Assembly: GCA_964611585.1 (NCBI GenBank) | Contig: CAZTAK010000095.1 | Coordinates: 1-7,667, forward strand | DNA: 7,667 bases | Source of the DNA: CAZTAK01 sp964611585 | GTDB lineage: Bacteria; Pseudomonadota; Alphaproteobacteria; SHVP01 | Direction of reading: 5' to 3' | Shown here: positions 1 to 5,949 of the stretch, one piece after another | How the letters are laid out: each line of letters begins with the position of its first letter | Position numbering within the stretch: the first letter of the stretch is position 1 | The notes under the pieces: model-generated | Seen by the model: the letters and a program-made list of their open reading frames with translations, nothing else | Database searches by the model: none | What the model was told of the DNA's origin: nothing | Program-made: the position numbers and the translations under genes

Positions 1-1
1 G

Positions 2-394
2 ACCGGGCGCCCGCGGCGCTGCGGCTGGTTCGACGCGGTGCTGGTGCGCCAGGCGGTCATTACCGGCGGTATCGACGGAATTGCGCTCACCAAGCTCGAC
101 GTCCTCGACGGCATGGCGGAATTGAAGGTGTGTACCTCCTACCGGCTGGACGGCGCGGTCACGCACCGGCTGCCGGCGGGCATGGCGGCTCAAGGCCGGG
201 TCGAGCCGGTATTCGAGACCATGGAAGGCTGGGCCGAGTCGACCCGGGGCGCGCGCAGCTGGGCCGATCTGCCGGCAAAGGCGGTCAAATACATCCGCCG
301 CATAGAAGAGCTTATCGGCGCGCCGGTGGCCCTGTTGTCCACCAGCCCCGAGCGCGACGACACGATTCTCGTGCGCAACCCCTTCGCCGACTGA
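2..394 (+). CDS. purA: Adenylosuccinate synthetase, C-terminal 130 residues (5' end outside the window)
   Basis: PurA makes adenylosuccinate from IMP, aspartate and GTP, the first committed step from IMP to AMP in the cytoplasm. The reading frame is open from base 2. It begins with the conserved TGRPRRCGWFD block, then shows ALTKLDVLDG, where TKLD is the guanine-recognition motif of the family. It ends with STSPERDDTI, the C-terminal nucleotide-binding segment, and a short LVRNPFAD tail. The visible part corresponds to roughly the last third of a protein that is normally about 430 residues. The start lies upstream of the window, so the catalytic N-terminal P-loop cannot be checked. The stop is TGA at 392-394. 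No convincing hairpin terminator follows it. Confidence 0.95.
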   Translation, partial: TGRPRRCGWFDAVLVRQAVITGGIDGIALTKLDVLDGMAELKVCTSYRLDGAVTHRLPAGMAAQGRVEPVFETMEGWAESTRGARSWADLPAKAVKYIRRIEELIGAPVALLSTSPERDDTILVRNPFAD

Positions 395-494
395 ATTCTC
401 CGCCCGTAAGCACTCCTTAACCAAACTCTGTTTTAGTGTCCGGGCTAGGCAACCCCCGCCGCCGCGGGTGGCGTTTCGCTGGCAGGACATTTGG
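395..494. other. 100-bp spacer between purA and the pseudokinase gene
   Basis: No RNA gene and no clear terminator (hairpin plus T run) was found here. An in-frame GTG at 468 could extend the next gene upstream by nine codons, but the ATG at 495 is better supported. A GCAGGA ribosome-binding site lies at 482-487, seven bases before that ATG. The short distance leaves it open whether the next gene has its own promoter or is read from purA. Confidence 0.5.
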
Positions 495-2738
495 ATGGCA
501 GAAGCGAGCGAAGACCGGGATCAGGGTCGCGAACTTGCCAAGGCGTTCGCCAACGGGGCGAAGGCGGCGGCCCCGAGCGGCCCTGCGCCGAAACGCTACG
601 GGCCCAACGGGTCCCCGGTAGGCACCGCGCCGAAACGGGCCGCATCCGATTCCGCCGCGGCCGGCCCGGCGCCGAAACAGGCCGCATCCGGATCTCCGCC
701 AACCGGCGCCGAAAAGACGTCCCCGCAGGGCGCCAAGAGTTTCGGCGAGGGCATGGCGGTCCTGAGGGGCCGAATCGAAATCGACCTCGACAAGCGCATC
801 CCGCGGCCCGATTCGGGGCGGGCGCCTGCTTTCGCGGCCAGTGACAAGGGCGACCCCGGACGGGCGCTATTCGCCCTGGTATGCGATCCCGGCGTTCCCC
901 ACCGGTCGAAACCGCTGGAGGCTTTGCGCGGCCGGCTGCACAAGAACCTGTTGTCGGTGGTCGTCGATGGGGTGCTTTCGCCGAAGGGCGCCGATGGGTC
1001 GCGCCTCGCCATCGTCCTCGAACGACCCCAGGGCCGGACCCTGGCCGAGGTCCTGAAAAAGGCGGGCAAAGGGTTGGGCGAGCGCGTCGTGATTGGCGAT
1101 ATCCTGCCGCAACTTCTGGCGGCACTGCGTGACCTCGACGAAGCCGGCACGCCACACCGCGGACTACGACCCGATAACATCTTTTTCGCCGACAAGGCGG
1201 AAGAAATCCTGACCCTCGGCGACTTCATCACCGTGCCGCTCGGGTTTTTTCAGCCCGTAGCCTACGAACCGCTCGAAAGCGCCCAGGCGATGCCCTCCGG
1301 GCGCGGCCCGGGGACCATGGCCTCAGACATCTATGCTCTCGGCGTCACCGTGCTGACGCTGCTGTCCGGCACCGACCCGCGCGACCAGTGGGACGACGAT
1401 GAATTGAACGTGGCGCGGCTGACCCAAGGTTCGATCACGGCACTGGTCGGAAATCTGCGCTTTCCGCCGGCGATCCTTGAACTTCTGCGCGGCACCCTGT
1501 CCGACGATCCCGAGCAACGTTGGGACCTTGATGAAATCGACGGATGGACGCGCGGCCGGCGCGGCCTGACCAAGCGCGTCGTGCTGTCGCGTCGTGCGGT
1601 GCAACCGTTGATGTTCAACGGTCGTGGCTATACCTACGACCTCGAACTGGTCCATGCGTTCGTGCGCAACCCGGTTGAGGCCCAGGCACTCATCCGCGCG
1701 CCCGAGTTCGAAGAATGGGTACGCGTGGGCTTGCAGGACACGGCTCTGGCGCAACGGTTTTCCGAAATCGTGGCGCGTGCAAGACTCGGCACCAAGGGCG
1801 GGCCGGCCCCTGCCAATCTGATTACCCAGGTGGCGAACCTGATACATCCGCAGGGGCCGCTGCGCCATGGCCGCATTGCGCTGACGCCAGCGGGAATCGG
1901 GCCGATTTTTTCCGATGCCTTCGCGCGCAAGGACGCGATGCTGCTGAAGGCTCTGGGCGACCTGCTGACCGGCCGGCTTCCGGGCCAATGGATGACGGCG
2001 CGGCGGGCGCGCGGCTTTCCAGCCGGGCTGAGCGATCGGATCGCCGAAATTGGCGACTTGCTGGCCCGCGATTCGCTCGGGTTCGGTGCCGAGCGCTGCC
2101 TCTACGAACTCAATCCGTCGCTGCCGTGCCTGAGCCAGTTCGTGGCCAAATACTGGGTGACGCGACCTTCGGAGCTGCTGCCGGCGCTCGATCAGGCGGC
2201 GCAAAATTCCCGCCGGATTTCGGAACTCCTTGATCGCCACGTCACGGGTTTTATCGCCGCACGAAGCCAGGCGGCGGCGGTCGTGCTCGGCAACGCCGCC
2301 GGCTCCGGTCTCGATAACACGCGGCTCGCGCTGGAGCTTTTTCACTATTTGCAGACGGCCTTCAAGATTGAGCCCGTTCCGAATCTGACCAAGTGGCTGG
2401 CCGCGCGGCTCGATCCAGTGGTGAAGAACTATCACAGCCGGCAGAAACGCAAAGCGATGAAAGACAAGATCGCCGCGCAGCGCGATTCGGGGATTGTTGC
2501 CGATCTGCTTGTGTTGGTGCGGACGGCCGATCAAGAAGATTCGATCGATGTCAAGATGTTCCAAACCGCCGCTGCGCGGTACCTGCAATTTCAGGCGGAT
2601 CTCGACGAGTTGCGCAATAACACCGAAGGCGTCGTGAAGGAGGGCAAAGCAGTCGGCGGGCAGGCCTCCAACGCGCTGACGATCGTGCTGCTGCTGTTGT
2701 CGGTGGTGCTGGTCAGTTTTGGACTGGGGGCGGGATGA
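495..2738 (+). CDS. Tail-anchored protein with a degenerate kinase (pseudokinase) domain
   Basis: A 747-residue protein; residue numbers count from the ATG at 495, chosen because AGGA at 484-487 is correctly spaced. Residues 29-70 are three Ala/Pro-rich 14-residue repeats. Residues about 122-350 match the later part of the Ser/Thr kinase fold: a hinge-like LAIVLERPQGRTLAEVL, then the catalytic loop HRGLRPDNIFF at 221, then GDF at 242, SDIYALGVTVLTLLSG near 277, and DPEQRW at 338. The catalytic Asp of HRD is Gly, the DFG motif is altered, and neither a glycine-rich loop nor a VAIK lysine is visible, so phosphotransfer activity is unlikely. The middle part, about 360-720, has no domain I recognise. 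Residues about 727-744 form one hydrophobic helix near the C-terminus, which predicts a tail-anchored protein with a cytoplasmic body. The stop overlaps the start of the next gene. The specific function is unknown. Confidence 0.85.
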   Translation: MAEASEDRDQGRELAKAFANGAKAAAPSGPAPKRYGPNGSPVGTAPKRAASDSAAAGPAPKQAASGSPPTGAEKTSPQGAKSFGEGMAVLRGRIEIDLDKRIPRPDSGRAPAFAASDKGDPGRALFALVCDPGVPHRSKPLEALRGRLHKNLLSVVVDGVLSPKGADGSRLAIVLERPQGRTLAEVLKKAGKGLGERVVIGDILPQLLAALRDLDEAGTPHRGLRPDNIFFADKAEEILTLGDFITVPLGFFQPVAYEPLESAQAMPSGRGPGTMASDIYALGVTVLTLLSGTDPRDQWDDDELNVARLTQGSITALVGNLRFPPAILELLRGTLSDDPEQRWDLDEIDGWTRGRRGLTKRVVLSRRAVQPLMFNGRGYTYDLELVHAFVRNPVEAQALIRAPEFEEWVRVGLQDTALAQRFSEIVARARLGTKGGPAPANLITQVANLIHPQGPLRHGRIALTPAGIGPIFSDAFARKDAMLLKALGDLLTGRLPGQWMTARRARGFPAGLSDRIAEIGDLLARDSLGFGAERCLYELNPSLPCLSQFVAKYWVTRPSELLPALDQAAQNSRRISELLDRHVTGFIAARSQAAAVVLGNAAGSGLDNTRLALELFHYLQTAFKIEPVPNLTKWLAARLDPVVKNYHSRQKRKAMKDKIAAQRDSGIVADLLVLVRTADQEDSIDVKMFQTAAARYLQFQADLDELRNNTEGVVKEGKAVGGQASNALTIVLLLLSVVLVSFGLGAG
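579..704. repeat. Three tandem 42-bp units in the pseudokinase N-terminus
   Basis: Units at 579-620, 621-662 and 663-704 each encode 14 residues of the type GPAPK(R/Q)-x9. The shared core GCGCCGAAAC recurs at exact 42-base intervals (585, 627, 669). Units two and three are the most alike, sharing GGCCGCATCCG after the core. Because the unit length is a multiple of three, the copy number can vary without breaking the frame. The encoded segment is low in complexity and probably disordered. Confidence 0.85.
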
Positions 2739-3381
2739 GCAAACCGGAAACAGACTCCGCGCAGTCGGAAGAAGAGACTCCCGCCGTCCCGCCGGAAACA
2801 AAGACTCCCGCCGCCCCGCGGGAAAAATGCTGTGGCTGTACGCGGCGCTATTCCTGGTGGTCATCGGCGCGGTAATTTCCTTGCCCAGCATCATTATCGT
2901 TGTGGCGGGTATGGTGCCGACCATCATAAGCTGGCTGTTCGCGTCGTCCGGCGACCGGCACTCGACCACAACCCTCGCGGCGATGAATCTGGCCGGTGTC
3001 GCCCCGGTGGTCGGAATGCTGTGGGAACGCGGCCACAACATCAATAACGCTCTCCAGATCCTGTCCGAGCCGGTCCCGTGGTTAATCATGCTGGGGGCAT
3101 CGGCCGCCGCGCTTGCCCTGAACGCAATACTCCCCAACATCGGGGTGGCGATGATGCAACGCGCCGCCGTCATTCGGGTGCAGAAAATTCATGAGGCGCG
3201 ACGCAGTCTGGTCGCGGAGTGGGGGAACGAGGTCAAGAAGGTCGCCGAGGACCGCAAACGCGCGAACGCACCTCAAACGGCCCGGCGGCCGACGGGCGCG
3301 AGCCCGCCCCCGGCTGGGCCCGCCAATCCCGGCCAAGCCGCGCGAAGCAAAAAGGCACCTAGCGAGGTTTCAACCGCCTGA
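2735..3381 (+). CDS. Multi-pass membrane protein partner of the pseudokinase; apparent frameshift near 2822-2827
   Basis: The ATG at 2735 forms an ATGA overlap with the pseudokinase stop, after a G-rich ribosome-binding stretch, which suggests coupled translation. From this ATG, 31 codons give an acidic, Pro-rich, soluble-looking segment (MSKPETDSAQSEEE and onward to REK). That frame then turns into off-frame sequence and stops at 2873-2875. The membrane protein continues in the -1 frame from codon 2827: two adjacent hydrophobic helices (MLWLYAALFLVVIGAVIS and IIIVVAGMVPTIISWLFA), a third at about 3079-3144 (PWLIMLGASAAALALNAIL), and a basic cytoplasmic tail rich in Ala and Pro. Adding one A to the A5 run joins the frames into 215 residues. 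Alternatives are a 184-residue protein starting at 2827, or a TTG start at 2719 in the downstream frame. The family was not recognised. Confidence 0.7.
2776..2829. repeat. Two 27-bp tandem units at the N-terminus of the membrane-protein gene
   Basis: GACTCCCGCCG begins at both 2776 and 2803. The units differ at a handful of bases and encode TPA-rich residues in the ATG-2735 frame. A weaker third match, GACTCCGCGC, lies at 2753. The second unit ends in the A5 run where the reading frame changes, so replication slippage is a reasonable cause of the frame change. Confidence 0.7.
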
Positions 3382-3505
3382 GAGTTCCGTCCGCCTTTTG
3401 GAGGATCGGCCCGGACCGGGGGCCACACACCGGAAAGCAACGGCAGCCCTGGCGAGGTTTCAACCGCCTGAGGGCTCCGTCGGCCTTTTGCAGGATCGGC
3501 CCGGA
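3362..3505. repeat. 54-bp direct repeat (3362-3415 and 3452-3505), 90-bp offset
   Basis: The two copies match at 50 of 54 bases by eye. Each begins GCGAGGTTTCAACCGCCTGA and ends GGATCGGCCCGGA. The first copy contains the stop codon of the membrane-protein gene (3379-3381), so the second looks like a duplicated gene end. Similarity extends weakly on both sides (for example GAAGCAA before copy one, AAAGCAA before copy two). A separate 13-base-spaced repeat, GCCACGACT, occurs at 3525 and 3538. No ORF with family-like features covers the region. Confidence 0.85.
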
Positions 3506-3567
3506 TGTCGAGCCAGGACGGGGAGCCACGACTTGGCCGCCACGACTCGGGCAACACTATTCGGATG

Positions 3568-3590
3568 AAAACGAAGGGCGATCAGCCCCC
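3568..3590 (-). terminator. Probable Rho-independent terminator of rpoH
   Basis: Read on the minus strand just after the rpoH stop, GGGC-TGATC-GCCC forms a short stem that G-T pairs extend, and it is followed by TTCGTTTT. The stem is only four strong pairs, so this is a moderate call. Its position three bases after the stop and the T-rich tail favour it. Confidence 0.5.
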
Positions 3591-3592
3591 GG

Positions 3593-4471
3593 TTAGGTCA
3601 CCAGGCGTTGTTCGCGCGCCGAATTGCGCATTGCCTTTTGCAGCTTTTCGAAAGCGCGGACTTCGATTTGGCGCACGCGCTCGCGGCTGATCTCGTAGAC
3701 CTTGCTCAGGTCCTCGAGGGTCAGGGGCTCTTCTTTCAGGCGCCGCTCCGTCAGGATGTGGCGCTCGCGGTCGTTCAGGGTCTGCAAAGCATCGGCGAGC
3801 AGGGCGCGGCGTCCGGTCAGTTCTTCGGTCTCGGCGAACAGGGTTTCCTGGCTCGGAGTCTCGTCGACCAGCCAGTCCATCCATTCGCCGTCGCCGTCCT
3901 GACGCATCGGCGCATTGAGCGAATGATCGCCAGCCGCCAGCCGCCGGTTCATCGAAACGACGTCTTTCTCCGCCACACTCAGCCGGTCGGCGATCTTCTT
4001 GACGTTGTCGGGATGGAGGTCGCCTTCCTCGATGGCGCGGAGTTGCCTCTTCAGCTTGCGCAGATTGAAGAACAGCTTTTTCTGCGCCGCGGTCGTACCG
4101 ATCTTGACCAACGACCAGGAGTGCAGGATGTATTCCTGAATCGCAGCCCGAATCCACCACATCGCATAGGTCGCCAGCCGGAACCCGCGGTCGGGGTCGA
4201 ACCGCTTGACCGCCTGCATCATGCCGACGTTGCCTTCCGAGATTAGCTCGTTCATCGGCAGGCCGTAGCCGCGATAGCCCGAGGCGATCTTTGCCACCAG
4301 CCGCAGGTGGCTGGTGACCAATTTGTGAGCCGCTTCGGTGTCGTCGTGTTCCTGCCACCGCTTGGCCAGCATGAATTCCTCGTCCGGTTCCAGCATCGGG
4401 AACTTGCGGATTTCGCGGAGATAGCGCGACAGGCCACCTTCGGTGGCGACGGGGATAGGCGTGCGGGCCAT
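3593..4471 (-). CDS. rpoH: RNA polymerase heat-shock sigma factor RpoH (sigma-32)
   Basis: A 292-residue group of sigma-70 type that directs RNA polymerase to heat-shock promoters. The N-terminus GGLSRYLREIRKFPMLEPDEE is region 1.2/2.1-like and typical of alphaproteobacterial RpoH. Region 2 spans about 52-112 (the core-binding and -10-melting segment RFDPDRGFRLATYAMWWIRA). The RpoH box QKKLFFNLR at 130-138 distinguishes it from RpoD and RpoS. Region 4, about 231-280, has the helix-turn-helix LTLEDLSKVYEISRERVRQIEVRA. Its length is normal for the family and no key segment is missing. The ATG at 4471 fits the family N-terminus, although no strong Shine-Dalgarno sequence precedes it. It follows rluD on the same strand after 128 bases that hold its own promoter and a CIRCE-like operator, so it is probably transcribed on its own as well. 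Confidence 0.97.
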   Translation of the reverse strand: MARTPIPVATEGGLSRYLREIRKFPMLEPDEEFMLAKRWQEHDDTEAAHKLVTSHLRLVAKIASGYRGYGLPMNELISEGNVGMMQAVKRFDPDRGFRLATYAMWWIRAAIQEYILHSWSLVKIGTTAAQKKLFFNLRKLKRQLRAIEEGDLHPDNVKKIADRLSVAEKDVVSMNRRLAAGDHSLNAPMRQDGDGEWMDWLVDETPSQETLFAETEELTGRRALLADALQTLNDRERHILTERRLKEEPLTLEDLSKVYEISRERVRQIEVRAFEKLQKAMRNSAREQRLVT

Positions 4472-4504
4472 GATTAGGTCGGATCCGTCGGGTTATTCAC
4501 AAAG

Positions 4505-4535
4505 TTTTGGCACTCTCATTCGGCGAGTGCCAAAA
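4505..4535. promoter_or_regulatory. CIRCE-type inverted repeat (HrcA operator) at the rpoH start region
   Basis: A perfect 11-bp inverted repeat, TTTTGGCACTC at 4505-4515 and GAGTGCCAAAA at 4525-4535, with exactly nine bases between. The known CIRCE consensus is TTAGCACTC-N9-GAGTGCTAA, bound by the heat-shock repressor HrcA. This site differs from it only by a compensated change in the third base of each arm (A to G, T to C). It overlaps the -10 hexamer and the expected transcription start of rpoH, the position expected of a repressor site. HrcA itself is not in this window, so its role is inferred. Confidence 0.8.
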
Positions 4536-4560
4536 TAACGCATTCGAAGCGATTCGTCAA
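4532..4560 (-). promoter_or_regulatory. rpoH promoter (TTGACG-N17-TATTTT)
   Basis: On the minus strand, TTGACG (4560-4555) and TATTTT (4537-4532) are 17 bases apart, a good housekeeping-sigma match. Shifted by one base, the same DNA reads CTTGAC-N17-TTATTT, which resembles alphaproteobacterial heat-shock (sigma-32) promoters, so autoregulation is possible. The predicted start is near 4524-4526, giving a leader of about 53-55 bases that begins inside the CIRCE-like repeat. Confidence 0.7.
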
Positions 4561-4599
4561 GCAAAACCAACTTCGTTACTCAGGTATACCCGGCAGACC

Positions 4600-5574
4600 T
4601 CACGTTGCATTCAATAGTTCTAACAAGCGGTTAAGATCGCCCGGTAATTCGCTTTCGAACTGAAGTGGTTCTGCGCTCTCGGGGTGGCGAAATCCAATCA
4701 AACGGGCGTGAAGGGCTTGGCGTGGGAAGGCGTCGAGGATGGCCCGTGCCGGACTCGCCGCGGAACGCCCCCGCCGCTGGCGCCGGCCGTACACCGGGTC
4801 GCCCACCAGCGGATGGCCGATCGAGGCCATGTGAACCCGGATCTGATGGGTGCGGCCGGTTTCGAGGCGGCATTCCGTCAGTGTTGCGTCCCGGCTGAAG
4901 CGCCGCAGCACGGAATAGTGCGTCCGGGCCGGTTTGCCGCCTCGCGGCACAACCGCCATTTTCTTGCGCTGCTGCGGGTGGCGGCCGATCGCACCTTCAA
5001 TAACACCGGGCTCGGCTTTGACCCAGCCGTGGCAGAGCGCAATGTAGGCGCGCTCGATCGTGTGTTCCTTGAACTGGGTTGCGAGCGCGTGGTGGGCGGC
5101 GTCGGTCTTGGCGGCCACCATGAGGCCGCTGGTATCCTTGTCGAGGCGATGCACGATTCCCGGCCGGCGGACGCCGCCGATGCCCGACAGCGACGCGCCG
5201 CAATGGGCGATCAGCGCGTTCACCAGGGTCCGGTCCGGATTGCCCGGCGCCGGGTGGACCACCAGCCCGGCCGGCTTGTCGATGACGATCAGGGCGGCAT
5301 CTTCGTACACCACGTCGAGCGGGATCGCCTCGCCGCGCGGCTTCGCCGCGACCGGGGGTGGAACCGAGATCGTGAAGGATTGCCCCGGTTTGACCGAGTC
5401 TGCGGGGTCCGTTATCGTCCCGCCGTCCGTGGCGACACGGCCTTCCCGGATCAGTCTTTGCAGGCGCGAACGCGACAACTGAGGTAGCGCCGCCGCCAGA
5501 ACCCGGTCGAGGCGCATTCCGGCATCCGCGGCCGCTACCGTGACCCGATGCGTCGTCGTGCCGCCCGCATCCAC
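4600..5574 (-). CDS. rluD: 23S rRNA pseudouridine synthase, RluA/RluD family
   Basis: RluD-type enzymes convert specific uridines of 23S rRNA helix 69 to pseudouridine. An S4 RNA-binding domain (MRLDRVLAAALPQLSRSRLQRLI and following) leads the protein. The catalytic motif HRLDKDTSGL, with the reactive Asp in HRLD, and the later ETGRTHQIRVHMASIGHPLVGD block are both intact. I prefer the GTG at 5574 (324 residues). It puts about 20 residues before MRLD, close to the 326-residue E. coli RluD, and avoids overlap with the divergent gene. An ATG at 5637 would add 21 residues but would translate a 16-bp tandem repeat and overlap the divergent start by nine bases. No clear Shine-Dalgarno sequence precedes either start. 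The RluA-family assignment is secure; the exact target (RluD versus RluC or RluA type) is inferred. Confidence 0.92.
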   Translation of the reverse strand: MDAGGTTTHRVTVAAADAGMRLDRVLAAALPQLSRSRLQRLIREGRVATDGGTITDPADSVKPGQSFTISVPPPVAAKPRGEAIPLDVVYEDAALIVIDKPAGLVVHPAPGNPDRTLVNALIAHCGASLSGIGGVRRPGIVHRLDKDTSGLMVAAKTDAAHHALATQFKEHTIERAYIALCHGWVKAEPGVIEGAIGRHPQQRKKMAVVPRGGKPARTHYSVLRRFSRDATLTECRLETGRTHQIRVHMASIGHPLVGDPVYGRRQRRGRSAASPARAILDAFPRQALHARLIGFRHPESAEPLQFESELPGDLNRLLELLNAT

Positions 5575-5596
5575 GGCTCGCCATCCGTCCGTCGCC

Positions 5597-5628
5597 CCGT
5601 TTCGCACCCGCCCGGTTTCGCACCCGCC
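5597..5628. repeat. Two tandem 16-bp units between divergent rluD and the small membrane-protein gene
   Basis: CCGTTTCGCACCCGCC (5597-5612) is followed directly by CGGTTTCGCACCCGCC (5613-5628), with 15 of 16 bases identical. The second copy abuts the ATG at 5629. A 16-base period is not a multiple of three, which argues against this stretch being conserved coding sequence for an extended RluD N-terminus. It could be a pair of regulator sites in the divergent promoter region. Confidence 0.75.
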
Positions 5629-5949
5629 ATGTCCCATGACCCGAGTATAAGCCCAACCCCCAGCTTTCGCGTGCTGAAGGCCGTCGTGGTGATTCTGGGA
5701 ATTGCCATTGTGCTCGGGATCGCAGTCATCGTTGTGACGCTATTCAACCGCGCCGGCATCGGAACCGCCCGCGATAGCGCCTACCGGACGACGATCGCCG
5801 TTCCCTCGGGCGACCTCATCGACGTTGACGCCGGCGCCGGCACCCTGGTGCTGCGCTATCGGCTCGAAGGCGGCGCCGAGCGGCTGGTGGTGATTGATGC
5901 CGCCAGCGGCGAGCGCCTCGGCACCATCGATCTCGAGAAGACGCCATGA
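5629..5949 (+). CDS. Small single-span membrane protein (possibly DUF6476-like)
   Basis: A 106-residue protein: a short polar N-terminus (MSHDPSISPTPSFR), one strongly hydrophobic helix at about 16-39 (VLKAVVVILGIAIVLGIAVI), then a soluble domain of about 60 residues with short beta-like stretches (TTIAVPSGDLIDVDAGAGTL and LVVIDAASGERLGTIDLEK). It is probably an inner-membrane protein with the C-terminal domain in the periplasm. I recall small membrane proteins of this kind beside rluD in alphaproteobacteria, some labelled DUF6476, but I cannot confirm that here. The frame is open upstream to an ATG at 5548, but the start at 5629 gives the natural N-terminus. No Shine-Dalgarno sequence is evident. 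The stop overlaps the next start (ATGA at 5946), so it is probably cotranslated with the metallopeptidase. Its function is unknown. Confidence 0.8.
   Translation: MSHDPSISPTPSFRVLKAVVVILGIAIVLGIAVIVVTLFNRAGIGTARDSAYRTTIAVPSGDLIDVDAGAGTLVLRYRLEGGAERLVVIDAASGERLGTIDLEKTP

Noticed and set aside
2812..2829. Programmed -1 ribosomal frameshift site at the G/A run
   Set aside because: In the incoming frame the site is GAA AAA T, which does not fit X XXY YYZ, and no clear stimulatory stem or internal Shine-Dalgarno sequence was seen. A missing base or reinitiation is simpler.
1323..3173. 616-codon open frame on the minus strand antisense to the pseudokinase and membrane-protein genes
   Set aside because: It is a long mirror frame typical of high-GC DNA. 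Its translation is compositionally odd (rich in Arg, His and Gln), shows no domain or motif, and lies opposite a plus-strand ORF with recognisable kinase motifs and a membrane anchor.
3407..3424. GC-rich hairpin (GGCCC, GGGCC) as a terminator of the membrane-protein gene
   Set aside because: The stem is short, no T run follows it, and it arises within the direct-repeat copy.
4505..4535. Sigma-54 promoter read from TGGCAC in the inverted repeat
   Set aside because: The second element TTGC is missing at the required spacing on both strands. The symmetric repeat with a nine-base gap is better explained as CIRCE.
4684..5487. 267-codon plus-strand open frame antisense to rluD
   Set aside because: The minus strand encodes an intact RluD-family enzyme with all its motifs; the plus-strand translation has no recognisable features.
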